From the NCBI RefSeq assembly GCF_001602525.1, contig NZ_LSYT01000002.1, positions 558,001 through 622,000 on the forward strand: a DNA stretch of 64,000 bases, read 5' to 3'. Below the pieces are notes generated by a model. The model did no database searches, had not been told where the DNA came from, and saw only the letters and a program-made list of their open reading frames with translations. The position numbers and the translations under genes are program-made. The stretch is from Flavobacterium chilense (GTDB lineage Bacteria > Bacteroidota > Bacteroidia > Flavobacteriales > Flavobacteriaceae). Every line of letters begins with the position of its first letter. Within the stretch, counting starts at the first letter, position 1. Positions 27,910 to 36,284 of this stretch are shown here, one piece after another.

Positions 27910-28347
27910 TTAATCTGCTGCATATTTGTTATTCCAATACAACATCATCATCAAAGTCACAATTACCGAAGAGGCGACCCCTTCAAATAATAAACAAATG
28001 CAATAGGTTGGAACTGATGGATTTCCTCCAAACATGAATGTTTCAGATAATGTTTTTACATAAGCATCTCCGCCTCTGGCATAACTATATATCAATAACC
28101 CAAAAACGCTTAATGCTACACCAACCACAGAAGTTGCCATTGCAGAAACGGCATTCGATACAAAATTGGTTTCACCTTCGTGAAGATTCATTCGCATCGT
28201 TTTATTTACGCCATAAAATATAAAAAACACATTAAGGGTACGTAAATAGAATAAATGAGCCAGACCTAAAACGTTCATCAATAAAAAATAAATGCCTATT
28301 CCGAGGAATATCAAAAAACCGTTGGTAATTTCTTTAGGTAATTTCAT
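27910..28347 (-). CDS. Small four-helix membrane protein, unknown function
   Basis: A 145-residue protein I do not recognise. It has four clear hydrophobic segments: near residues 10-30, 33-48, 65-90 and 115-136. A short charged loop (NKTMRMNLHEGETN) lies between the second and third, and a polar loop (RGGDAYVKTLSETF) between the third and fourth. There is no signal peptide beyond the first helix and no catalytic motif. It has its own terminator and a possible promoter at 28403-28410, so it is a single-gene unit between bioB and ribF. Confidence 0.7.
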   Translation of the reverse strand: MKLPKEITNGFLIFLGIGIYFLLMNVLGLAHLFYLRTLNVFFIFYGVNKTMRMNLHEGETNFVSNAVSAMATSVVGVALSVFGLLIYSYARGGDAYVKTLSETFMFGGNPSVPTYCICLLFEGVASSVIVTLMMMLYWNNKYAAD

Positions 28348-28402
28348 AGTGGTTATTTTTAAAGAAGTTAATAGTAAATGTTTGATAAACAGAATTCTAT
28401 GT

Positions 28403-28410
28403 CAAATTTA
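28403..28410 (-). promoter_or_regulatory. Possible -7 box for the 27910-28347 gene
   Basis: Minus-strand TAAATTTG matches TAnnTTTG and would give a leader of about 50 bases. No -33 TTG at usual spacing was found. Confidence 0.35.
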
Positions 28411-28466
28411 CTAAAAAAATAACTACGATGATTTGAAATTGGCGAAAAGTATATACATGCGCTTTC

Positions 28467-29396
28467 CTAAAGTTTACTTAAAAATGCCAAAGCATTTGTC
28501 TTGTCCTGATTTAATTGTGCTTTTAATAAATCAACCGATCCAAATTTTTGCTCCTCACGAAGATATTGCAATAAAGAAACCTCAATTTTTTGACCATAAA
28601 TATCTGCATCAAAGTCAAATAAGTTTACTTCGATGGTTTGTTTTTGTCCGTTTACAGTAGGATTAAAACCAATATTCATCATTCCAAAAACTTCTTTTTC
28701 GTCTACTATTGCTTTTACAACATAAACTCCGTTTTTCGGAATTAATTTATAATCTTCCTCAATCTGAATATTTGCTGTTGGAAAACCAATAGTTCGTCCT
28801 AATTGTTTTCCTTTCACCACTTCACCGGATAAAAAATAAGCATAACCCAGGTATTCATTGGCCAAATCCATATTGCCTTCATTCAGTGCCTTTCTGATTT
28901 TGGTTGAACTTACCGAAACATCATGAATTTCCTGAGCAGAAATCTGTTCTACTTCAAAGCCATATTCGGCTCCAAAAGCAATTAAATCATCAATATTGGC
29001 TGTTCTGTTTCTTCCAAAACGATGATCGTGACCAATAATTATTTTCTGAATATGAAACTGATTTACTAAAATAGAATGAACAAATTCCTCAGCCGTTAAC
29101 CTTGAAAAACTTTCGTTAAAAGGATGAATAACAAGATTTTCAATTCCCGTAGCTTCCAGAAGTTTTGTTTTTTCGGCAATCGTATTCAAAAGTTTGATTT
29201 CTGATTTTTCCTGTAAAACCATTCTGGGATGCGGAAAAAAGGTCAATACTAAACTTTCATATTTTCCGTTTTCTGTGTTCTGAGTTATTCGTTCCAGAAT
29301 TTTTTTATGACCAATATGTACACCGTCAAAGGTACCAAGAGTTAAAATTGTTTTCTTGGTTGACTGAAAATCGTTTATAGAATGAAAGAGCTTCAA
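28467..29396 (-). CDS. ribF: Bifunctional riboflavin kinase/FAD synthetase
   Basis: Makes FMN from riboflavin and FAD from FMN in the cytoplasm. The N-terminal adenylyltransferase half shows TLGTFDGVHIGHKKIL, FPHPRMVL and IGHDHRFGRNR. The C-terminal kinase half has GKQLGRTIGFPTANIQ and the NIGFNPTV strand. A longer frame starts at TTG 29420, but that codon lies inside a promoter -7 box (29418-29425). The TTG at 29396, directly before KLFHSINDF, is therefore preferred and gives 309 residues. No FMN riboswitch-like fold is seen upstream. Confidence 0.9.
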   Translation of the reverse strand: MKLFHSINDFQSTKKTILTLGTFDGVHIGHKKILERITQNTENGKYESLVLTFFPHPRMVLQEKSEIKLLNTIAEKTKLLEATGIENLVIHPFNESFSRLTAEEFVHSILVNQFHIQKIIIGHDHRFGRNRTANIDDLIAFGAEYGFEVEQISAQEIHDVSVSSTKIRKALNEGNMDLANEYLGYAYFLSGEVVKGKQLGRTIGFPTANIQIEEDYKLIPKNGVYVVKAIVDEKEVFGMMNIGFNPTVNGQKQTIEVNLFDFDADIYGQKIEVSLLQYLREEQKFGSVDLLKAQLNQDKTNALAFLSKL

Positions 29397-29417
29397 AACA
29401 AATAATTTAAGATGGTG

Positions 29418-29425
29418 CAAATTTA
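29418..29425 (-). promoter_or_regulatory. -7 box of ribF
   Basis: Minus-strand TAAATTTG followed by C, an exact TAnnTTTG match. It predicts a start of transcription near 29412 and a leader of about 17 bases to TTG 29396. It rules out translation from TTG 29420. A -33 element at normal spacing is not seen. Confidence 0.45.
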
Positions 29426-29561
29426 TGGTATCTATTTTAAATTTTGTACTAAGCTCAATTGATTTTTAATGAGATTATATTTCTTTTTGTGAAAAAGGAG
29501 ACGCTGGTCGGTCAAAAAGCATTAATTGTCGTAAATGTGTAAGAATTTAATTTAATTGACT

Positions 29562-29569
29562 TAATTTTG
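29562..29569 (+). promoter_or_regulatory. -7 box of the secreted metalloprotease gene
   Basis: TAATTTTG matches TAnnTTTG, and ATG 29591 lies about 16 bases beyond the expected transcription start. The apparent upstream TTG start at 29567 is part of this box. No clear -33 TTG was found. Confidence 0.4.
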
Positions 29570-29590
29570 ATAATCCAAACTCCAAACTAT

Positions 29591-32284
29591 ATGAAAAAAC
29601 AACTACTTTTTTTATTGATTATTTTTTGTTGTGTAAACATCCATGCTCAAAGTGATGATTTGTGGCAAAAAGTAACATCTGATGCTACAGGCAAAAGAGG
29701 GAGTTTGTCTGATTCAGAAATATTATACTATAAGCTTAATTCAGATTTTCTAAAAGCAAAACTGGCTGCAACAACCAATAAATCATCTACCAGAAATACT
29801 GCTGAAATCACAATCCCAAATTCAAAAGGTGTTTTAGAAAGATTTACTGTTTGGGAATCTTCAAATTTTGAACCGGAATTACAAGCAAAATATCCTGAAA
29901 TCAGAGCTTATGAAGGAAGCGGGTTAGATGATAAAACGGCTAAAATTCATTTTAGTGTAGCACCAATCGGAATACAAACGATGGTACTTCGTGCAGATAA
30001 GCCATCAGAATTTATAGAGCAAAATCAGGATGATAAATCCGGTTATGTTTTGTTTACCTCAAAGAACAGTGTTAATACGGCTTCGCGATTAGTTTGTAAT
30101 GTTAAAGATGCTGCTAAAAACTCGAATAATACCACTGCAAAATCGGCTGCAAACAATAAAGTTTTTAAAACATTTAGACTGGCTCTTTCCTGTACAGGAG
30201 AATATACTGCTTTTTTTGGTGGTACAAAAGTTGGGGCGTTATCCGGAATGAATGCTTCTTTAACCAGAGTTAATGGTGTTTTTAATAAAGATCTGGCCGT
30301 AAAAGTAGTTTTGATTGCCAATAATGATGCAGTTATTTATACAGATCCCAAAACAGATCCTTATTCTGATGCTGCTAAAGGAGTATCAACAGATAATGAT
30401 GGAAATGATTTTTGGAGTAAAGAAGTTCAGAGTACTTTAACCAGTGTAATTGGGGATGCAAATTATGACATTGGGCATTTATTTGGTGCTTCAGGCGGAG
30501 GTGGAAACGCAGCCTGTATAGGCTGTATTTGTGATAACCCGACACCTTCAGATGTTATCGGAAAAGGAAGTGCTTATACATCGCCATCTGACGGAAGACC
30601 TCAGGGCGATACTTTTGATATTGATTTTGTGGCACACGAAATGGGACATCAATTAGGAGGAAGTCATACTTTTTCTTTTGATGGGCGTGAACGAACAGGC
30701 TTAAATGTCGAACCTGGCAGCGGATCTACAATTATGGGTTATGCAGGAGTTTCAAAAGGTTATGATGTTCAGTCAAATTCAGATGATTATTTTACTTACG
30801 CCAGTATTTTACAAATTCAAAACAATCTTGCTTCAAAAAGCTGTGCAGTAAATATTCCATTAACAAATAATCCTCCTGTTGTAAATGCAGGTTCAGATTA
30901 TACCATTCCAATTAGTACACCATTTGTCCTGACAGGAACAGGCTCAGATCCTGATGGTGATACGCTTACGTATACCTGGGAACAATATGATAGTGCTACA
31001 TCGTCAACAACAACAAATAATAACAGTGTAGCTTATCCAACAAAACCTGATGGGCCGTTATTCAGATCTTTAAATCCGATAAGTTCACCGGTTCGTTATT
31101 TCCCGGCTTTAAATACAGTACTTCAAAATAAATTAACCACGACCTGGGAGTCTGTTTCGTCTATTGCAAGAACATTGCATTTTACTTTAACAGCAAGAGA
31201 TAATGCAGCTTTAGGAACTGCTCAGACCAATACTGATTCGATGACCTTAAATGTAGTCACAACTGCAGGGCCGTTTGCGGTTACTTCTCAAAATACTGAC
31301 GATATAGGCTGGCAAAAAGGATCATTCCAGACCATAACCTGGTCAGTAAACAATACCAATACCTTACAAGGCTCTTCAAATGTAAATATTAAATTATCTT
31401 TAGATGGAGGGTTGACATTTCCTATTATTTTAGCTTCGAATACACCAAACGACGGTTCCGAAACCGTTCAGATTCCAGCCAGTGTAGACGCTTCAACCAG
31501 TTGCAGAGTTATGGTTCAGCCAACAGGAAATGTTTACTATGCTATAAACAGTAAATCTTTTGCAGTTGGATATACTTCGACTACAACCTGCGATTCGTAC
31601 AGTTTCGGAAATTCTTTTGATATTCCTTTTTCAACAAGTTTTACCACCAGAACTGTAAATGTACCGGCTTCAACCGGAACCGTTTCTGATGTAAATGTTT
31701 TAGTAAATGTAACACACGAAAGATTATCTGATTTCGAACTTCAAATGGTGAGTCCGCAAGGCACAATTGTGAATTTGTATAATAAAAGCTGCGGCGGTGT
31801 TCAGTCGACTTTGGCATTACAGTTTGATGATGCAGGAGTTGCTTTAGACTGCTCTAAAACGACAAGTCAAATTGTTGTTCCTGTTGATGCATTAAGTGCT
31901 TTTAATGGTCAAAGTCAGCAAGGAACCTGGACTTTTAGAGTTCGTGATGCCGTTACCGGTAATTTTGGAAAAATTAACTCTGCATCAGTAAATATTTGTA
32001 GTCAGACTTTTACCCTTGGAACCCCGGATTTACAAAACGTAGATTTTGTTCTCTATCCAAATCCAAATAAAGGGAGCTTTACAGTTCAGTTTCAAAGCGA
32101 TTCCATAAACCGGGTTCAGGTTTATGTACATGATATTTTAGGTAAAAAAGTTTATTCTAATTCGTTTGATCCAACACCTTTCTTCAATCATAATATTCAG
32201 TTGTCTGATATAGCTTCAGGAATCTACCTTGTTACTGTAATTGATGGTGACAGAAGAACAGTTAAGAAAATAATAGTGAATTAA
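29591..32284 (+). CDS. Secreted reprolysin-like metalloprotease with P-domain and type A T9SS sorting domain
   Basis: An 897-residue secreted zinc protease starting at ATG 29591 with signal peptide KKQLLFLLIIFCCVNIHA. A pro-region runs to about 185. The catalytic motif is H349-E350-x2-H353-x5-H359 (HEMGHQLGGSH), with Met-turn M382 in TIMGYAG, giving a metzincin-type active site. A PKD/cadherin-like domain follows (SDPDGDTLTYTWE), then a proprotein-convertase P-domain near 675-810 (RLSDFELQMVSPQGT, GTWTFRVRDAVTG). The end is a type A T9SS sorting domain (VLYPNPNKGSFTV, then DIASGIYLVTV). It thus uses a different sorting-domain class from the array at 4883-25642. Likely degrades extracellular protein. 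Confidence 0.9.
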   Translation: MKKQLLFLLIIFCCVNIHAQSDDLWQKVTSDATGKRGSLSDSEILYYKLNSDFLKAKLAATTNKSSTRNTAEITIPNSKGVLERFTVWESSNFEPELQAKYPEIRAYEGSGLDDKTAKIHFSVAPIGIQTMVLRADKPSEFIEQNQDDKSGYVLFTSKNSVNTASRLVCNVKDAAKNSNNTTAKSAANNKVFKTFRLALSCTGEYTAFFGGTKVGALSGMNASLTRVNGVFNKDLAVKVVLIANNDAVIYTDPKTDPYSDAAKGVSTDNDGNDFWSKEVQSTLTSVIGDANYDIGHLFGASGGGGNAACIGCICDNPTPSDVIGKGSAYTSPSDGRPQGDTFDIDFVAHEMGHQLGGSHTFSFDGRERTGLNVEPGSGSTIMGYAGVSKGYDVQSNSDDYFTYASILQIQNNLASKSCAVNIPLTNNPPVVNAGSDYTIPISTPFVLTGTGSDPDGDTLTYTWEQYDSATSSTTTNNNSVAYPTKPDGPLFRSLNPISSPVRYFPALNTVLQNKLTTTWESVSSIARTLHFTLTARDNAALGTAQTNTDSMTLNVVTTAGPFAVTSQNTDDIGWQKGSFQTITWSVNNTNTLQGSSNVNIKLSLDGGLTFPIILASNTPNDGSETVQIPASVDASTSCRVMVQPTGNVYYAINSKSFAVGYTSTTTCDSYSFGNSFDIPFSTSFTTRTVNVPASTGTVSDVNVLVNVTHERLSDFELQMVSPQGTIVNLYNKSCGGVQSTLALQFDDAGVALDCSKTTSQIVVPVDALSAFNGQSQQGTWTFRVRDAVTGNFGKINSASVNICSQTFTLGTPDLQNVDFVLYPNPNKGSFTVQFQSDSINRVQVYVHDILGKKVYSNSFDPTPFFNHNIQLSDIASGIYLVTVIDGDRRTVKKIIVN

Positions 32285-32305
32285 GCGATTCAACGCCAAT
32301 TTTTT

Positions 32306-32358
32306 AAATTCCAAATTCCAGTGTTTTATAAACTAATATAGCCTGGAATTTGGAATTT
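32306..32358. terminator. Inverted repeat between convergent genes
   Basis: A perfect 15-bp inverted repeat (32306-32320 with 32344-32358) with a 23-base loop, between the metalloprotease gene (+) and comF (-). Probably a bidirectional terminator; the loop is longer than usual. Confidence 0.55.
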
Positions 32359-32363
32359 ATGTT

Positions 32364-33047
32364 TTATGAATTTGCCATTGCCATACAAACAATACTAATT
32401 TTAGCTCCCGGAATTTTTTGTAAAGCTCTCGAACACGCTTCAAGAGTAGCACCTGTAGTTAAAACATCATCAACAATCAAAAAATGTTTGTGTTGGTTTT
32501 CTTCTGCTGAAATCACATCAAATAAATTTTCAATATTATCAGATCTTCCTAAAAGGTTCTTTTTAGACTGGGTTTTAGAATAACTCTTTCGGTACAAAAG
32601 CGAATCGTTAAAGTCAATTTTTAAACCTTCGGCTAATGCCTTTCCAAAAGTAGTAACCTGATTATATCCCCTTTCTTTTAGTTTTCTTTTATGAAGCGGA
32701 ACCGGAATTACAACGTCAAAAGGTGTTTCTAAGTTCAGTTCTTTCAAATCTTCCACATACCAGTTTCCCAGAACAGTTCCAATTTCTTCATGACCTCTGT
32801 ATTTTAAATTATGAATGAGTTCCTGTACGATTCCTTTTTTGTTAAAATACAAAAGTGCCGATGCATATTCGATGGCAATCTTGCCGAAAAACTTTTTTAC
32901 AGCTTCATTTTTTGCATCTAAATGATATTGAGTAAGAGGCATTTCATGACGGCAATGCGTACATAAAACGGTTTCGTTTACAATTAAAAGTGCGCGACAT
33001 CCGGCACAAACTTTCGGGAAAAACAGGTTGATTATATAATTAAACAC
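32364..33047 (-). CDS. comF: ComF family protein (double zinc ribbon, phosphoribosyltransferase fold)
   Basis: A 227-residue protein with a four-cysteine zinc ribbon at the N-terminus (C14, C17, C29, C32). A phosphoribosyltransferase domain follows, with the PRPP-binding motif VDDVLTTGAT near residue 190 and the family segment PVPLHKRKLKERGYNQ. ComF proteins take part in DNA uptake or processing of incoming DNA in competent bacteria. The biochemical role is unclear, and no other competence genes are in the window. It has its own putative promoter at 33068-33075, back to back with glyS. Confidence 0.85.
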   Translation of the reverse strand: MFNYIINLFFPKVCAGCRALLIVNETVLCTHCRHEMPLTQYHLDAKNEAVKKFFGKIAIEYASALLYFNKKGIVQELIHNLKYRGHEEIGTVLGNWYVEDLKELNLETPFDVVIPVPLHKRKLKERGYNQVTTFGKALAEGLKIDFNDSLLYRKSYSKTQSKKNLLGRSDNIENLFDVISAEENQHKHFLIVDDVLTTGATLEACSRALQKIPGAKISIVCMAMANS

Positions 33048-33067
33048 AAATAGAAAGAATTTAGTTA

Positions 33068-33075
33068 CAAAAATA
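33068..33075 (-). promoter_or_regulatory. Possible -7 box of comF
   Basis: Minus-strand TATTTTTG matches TAnnTTTG. A TTG lies 15 bases upstream, slightly closer than usual. The leader would be about 15 bases. Confidence 0.35.
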
Positions 33076-33130
33076 ACGAAATCAATACTTCAATCTTTAT
33101 AATTTTTCTTTTTTTTAAACGTACTTTTTA

Positions 33131-33138
33131 TATTTTTG
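33131..33138 (+). promoter_or_regulatory. -7 box of glyS
   Basis: TATTTTTG followed by C is an exact match to the Bacteroidota -7 element. It ends only 7 bases before ATG 33146, so the transcript would be leaderless or nearly so. No -33 TTG at standard spacing was seen. Confidence 0.5.
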
Positions 33139-33145
33139 CATCACT

Positions 33146-34684
33146 ATGGCAAAACAAGAAGATATATTTAAGAATGTGGTTTCGCACGCAAAAGAGTACG
33201 GATTTATTTTTCCGTCAAGCGAAGTATACGATGGATTAAGTGCAGTTTATGATTATGCACAAAATGGTGTCGAATTAAAGAAGAATATCCGTGAATATTG
33301 GTGGAAATCAATGGTTCAGATGAATGAAAATATTGTAGGCCTTGATGCCGCAATATTAATGCATCCAACTACATGGAAAGCTTCTGGTCACGTAGATGCC
33401 TTTAATGATCCGTTAATTGATAATAAAGATTCGAAAAAAAGATATAGAGCTGACGTTTTAGTTGAAGATTACGCTGAAAAGTTAAATCAAAAAGCTGAAA
33501 AAGAAATCGAAAAAGCAAAAGCCCGTTTTGGAGATGCTTTTAACAGAGAAGAGTTTGTTACGACAAATGCACGTGTTGTTGAATATCTTTCAAAAAGAAA
33601 AGAGATTCTGGAAAGACTTGCAAAAGGAATGAGCGAAGATCTTCAGGATGTAAAAGCCTTAATTGAAGAATTAGAAATTGCTGATCCTGAAACCGGTTCT
33701 AAAAACTGGACAGATGTAAAGCAGTTTAACCTAATGTTTGGTACTAAACTAGGAGCTTCTGCAGAGTCTGCAATGGATTTATATTTACGTCCGGAAACAG
33801 CACAGGGTATCTTTGTGAACTTTTTAAATGTTCAGAAATCAGGCCGTATGAAAGTTCCTTTTGGAATTGCTCAGACAGGTAAAGCGTTTAGAAACGAAAT
33901 TGTTGCAAGACAGTTTATTTTCCGTATGCGTGAATTCGAACAGATGGAAATGCAGTTTTTTGTACGTCCGGGAGACGAAATGAAATGGTACCAACACTGG
34001 AAAGAAACCCGTTTAAACTGGCATTTATCTCTGGGACTAGGAAAAGAGAATTACCGTTTTCATGATCACGAAAAATTAGCACATTACGCAAATGCTGCTG
34101 CAGATATTGAATTTAATTTCCCTTTTGGTTTCAAAGAATTAGAAGGAATTCACTCCCGTACAGATTTTGACTTAAAAGCACATGAAGAATATTCAGGAAG
34201 AAAACTTCAGTATTTTGATCCGGAATTAAATGAAAACTATGTGCCATATGTAGTAGAAACTTCAGTTGGTTTAGATCGTATGTTCTTAGCGGTTTTTGCA
34301 ACTTCATTAAAAGAAGAAACTTTAGAAGACGGTTCAACAAGAACAGTCCTAAAATTGCCGGCAGTGTTAGCGCCAACAAAAGCAGCGGTTTTACCGCTTG
34401 TTAAAAAAGACGGATTGCCTGAAATTTCAAGAAAAATAATCGAAGATTTAAAATGGGATTTCAATGTGGCATATGACGAAAAAGATGCAGTAGGTCGTCG
34501 TTACAGAAGACAAGATGCACTTGGAACTCCGTTTTGTATTACAGTAGATCATCAAACGCTTGAAGACGAAACGGTAACAATTCGTCATAGAGATAGTATG
34601 AAACAAGATCGAGTGAAAATTTCTGAATTGAAAGACATTATCGAAAACGAAGTTTCAATGAAAAACTGGTTGATGAAAATGTAA
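33146..34684 (+). CDS. glyS: Glycine--tRNA ligase, dimeric class II type
   Basis: Charges tRNA-Gly in the cytoplasm. The 512-residue protein is the single-chain alpha2 type, not the alpha2-beta2 GlyQ/GlyS type. Class II motif 2 is in FRNEIVARQFIFRMREFEQ near residues 250-268, and motif 3 is in VETSVGLDRMFLAVF near 370-384. A C-terminal anticodon-binding domain follows from about 405. An inserted charged region near 105-160 (EKEIEKAKARFGDAFNREEF) is typical of this type. ATG 33146 gives the conserved start MAKQEDIFKNVVSHAKEYGF. A strong promoter box sits 7 bases upstream. Confidence 0.95.
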   Translation: MAKQEDIFKNVVSHAKEYGFIFPSSEVYDGLSAVYDYAQNGVELKKNIREYWWKSMVQMNENIVGLDAAILMHPTTWKASGHVDAFNDPLIDNKDSKKRYRADVLVEDYAEKLNQKAEKEIEKAKARFGDAFNREEFVTTNARVVEYLSKRKEILERLAKGMSEDLQDVKALIEELEIADPETGSKNWTDVKQFNLMFGTKLGASAESAMDLYLRPETAQGIFVNFLNVQKSGRMKVPFGIAQTGKAFRNEIVARQFIFRMREFEQMEMQFFVRPGDEMKWYQHWKETRLNWHLSLGLGKENYRFHDHEKLAHYANAAADIEFNFPFGFKELEGIHSRTDFDLKAHEEYSGRKLQYFDPELNENYVPYVVETSVGLDRMFLAVFATSLKEETLEDGSTRTVLKLPAVLAPTKAAVLPLVKKDGLPEISRKIIEDLKWDFNVAYDEKDAVGRRYRRQDALGTPFCITVDHQTLEDETVTIRHRDSMKQDRVKISELKDIIENEVSMKNWLMKM

Positions 34685-34705
34685 TTTTCTTTATTAAAAT
34701 CATAT

Positions 34706-34738
34706 AAATCCCAAATTCCTTAACGGAGTTTGGGATTT
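34706..34738 (+). terminator. Terminator of glyS
   Basis: A stem of 10 perfect pairs extended to 14 with one wobble (34706-34719 with 34725-34738), a 5-base loop and a T-run. Confidence 0.85.
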
Positions 34739-34952
34739 TTTTAATCTTAAAATAAGTATTTGATCGGACTTTTTTGCATTTCATCCTTATGTGTTAACAT
34801 TTTTTTGCAATGTATTAACAATGAAATTGCAGAATAACTGAAATTCGTATTTTTAATTGCGAATAAAATGCTAAACAGAATTTTTCAAAAAGTATTGATG
34901 AAACTAAATGGGCAATTGTAGGGGATTCATGAAAAATCAATAAAAATCAAAA

Positions 34953-35759
34953 TTGAAAAAGTATTCGTATATTATAATTGATGATGATGCTGAAAGTGTT
35001 TTGAAAACTAAAACCATTGCAGAAGGGTTTTCAGAATTAACTTTTGTGGCGTCGGCTGGAAATTATCAGGATGGATTAAATTTGGTTTTAGAACACAGGC
35101 CTTCAATTGTTTTTCTAGAAATTGATCCCCTGGATATGTCCAGCAATCTGTCATTGAATCTGATAAACGAACTGTATCGGTTTTTGTCCCTTTTGCCTAA
35201 AATAATTATTACAACGGCTAAAAAAGAACTGGCTTTTGAGGCCATTCAATATGGTGTTTTTGATTATATATTAAAACCAATTGTATCAATAGATATATTA
35301 AAAACTATTTTGAAGCTAAAAAGAAACATTTTAGAAACCAATTTCCCTGAAACTAAAGAAATAGTTTCTTCAGTACTGCCGTTTACACAAACAACAACCA
35401 TTGTTGAGCAGCCACTTATTATATGTATCAAATCTTATGGCGATTATCGCTATATCAATGCAGCTGATATTTGCTATTTTCAGGCCGATAATAACTCAAC
35501 CGATATTTACCTGAGTTCCGGTGAAATGATAACTGCTTTTAAAACTTTAAAGCATTTTGAGAACATATTATCGTATCCTTTTATACGAATTCATAATAGT
35601 TATATCATTAACCGAAATTATATTTCGAGAATTCATAACGGAAACTCAGTTTGTTACATAAAAAACTCCTCTAAAAAGATTCCGTTTTCTAAAACTTATA
35701 AATCAAATGTCGATATAATTATCGCTGATTTTGTTGCAGGAAATTACTTAGAAGTCTAA
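34953..35759 (+). CDS. LytTR-family response regulator with atypical receiver
   Basis: A 268-residue protein: receiver domain at about 5-120 and LytTR DNA-binding domain at about 160-262 (YINAADICYFQADNNSTDIY, then FIRIHNSYIINRNYISRI). The acidic pocket DDD at 10-12 and the K in DYILKPI are present. The phospho-acceptor position in the PSIVFLEIDP strand is E56, where LytTR regulators normally have Asp. This could make the protein phosphorylation-independent or constitutively active. The start is TTG 34953; an in-frame stop at 34941 excludes longer versions. No sensor kinase of the LytS type is adjacent, and the kinase at 36285 has its own regulator. Confidence 0.85.
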   Translation: MKKYSYIIIDDDAESVLKTKTIAEGFSELTFVASAGNYQDGLNLVLEHRPSIVFLEIDPLDMSSNLSLNLINELYRFLSLLPKIIITTAKKELAFEAIQYGVFDYILKPIVSIDILKTILKLKRNILETNFPETKEIVSSVLPFTQTTTIVEQPLIICIKSYGDYRYINAADICYFQADNNSTDIYLSSGEMITAFKTLKHFENILSYPFIRIHNSYIINRNYISRIHNGNSVCYIKNSSKKIPFSKTYKSNVDIIIADFVAGNYLEV

Positions 35760-35934
35760 TAATTAAGTATTTACATTGATTTGGTGCCCATTGACTATCA
35801 ATTGGGTATGGTTTACCACAAACTAGATTTTTTGTATAAATTTTTTTGAAATGTGGGTGTAGTTTTACACCATGATTAACAACAAGCAATCATATACCCA
35901 TAACAAAAAAATCAAACATAAAACACCTCAGATC

Positions 35935-36183
35935 ATGAAAAAGGCAGCTTTAACATTCGGATTATTCTCATTAGTAATGGTAGCAACTTCATTTGCTAAC
36001 CCAACAAAAAGTGATACAAACAAAGGAATTCTAAATACTCTTGTTGATACAGATGGAAGTGGCGCGACAGGAAAACAGAAGAAAGGGGATTATTATCCAG
36101 GAAACAATCAAATAGATAATAAAGGAGAATTGAAATTTGACCGAGTTAATCAATCTGTTAGAACAGATAAGAAGGTAGATTAA
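35935..36183 (+). CDS. Small secreted protein, unknown
   Basis: An 82-residue protein from ATG 35935 with a typical Sec signal peptide (MKKAALTFGLFSLVMVATSFA). A longer frame opens at 35872 (ATG) but places 21 polar residues before the signal and is unlikely. The mature part of about 60 residues is hydrophilic and glycine/lysine/aspartate rich (DTDGSGATGKQKKGDYYP), ends with alternating charges, and has no cysteine. No family is recognised. It lies between a LytTR regulator and a two-component system, so it could be a regulated product or sensed peptide; that is speculation from position. Confidence 0.65.
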   Translation: MKKAALTFGLFSLVMVATSFANPTKSDTNKGILNTLVDTDGSGATGKQKKGDYYPGNNQIDNKGELKFDRVNQSVRTDKKVD

Positions 36184-36210
36184 ATTTTAATTTTTATAAA
36201 GAATATCGCC

Positions 36211-36240
36211 AGGCTGTTAAATTTTTGACAGCCTTTTTTT
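36211..36240 (+). terminator. Terminator of the small secreted protein gene
   Basis: A 7-bp stem (AGGCTGT at 36211-36217 with ACAGCCT at 36228-36234) followed by seven T. It overlaps the longest-frame start of the kinase gene (TTG 36225), which argues against that start. Confidence 0.75.
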
Positions 36241-36256
36241 ATGTCTATAGTTTTAG

Positions 36257-36264
36257 TATTTTTG
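36257..36264 (+). promoter_or_regulatory. -7 box of the kinase operon
   Basis: TATTTTTG matches TAnnTTTG. It lies between the upstream terminator and TTG 36285, giving a leader of about 15 bases. Confidence 0.4.
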
Positions 36265-36284
36265 GTAAAACTCAAAGTCATAAA

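Noticed and set aside
29397..29590. FMN riboswitch upstream of ribF
   Set aside because: No multi-stem conserved RFN-like sequence; the gap is short, A/T-rich and occupied by two promoters.
36225..36284. Twenty extra N-terminal residues of the sensor kinase from TTG 36225
   Set aside because: This stretch overlaps the terminator of the previous gene and a -7 box, and would bury the lipoprotein signal.
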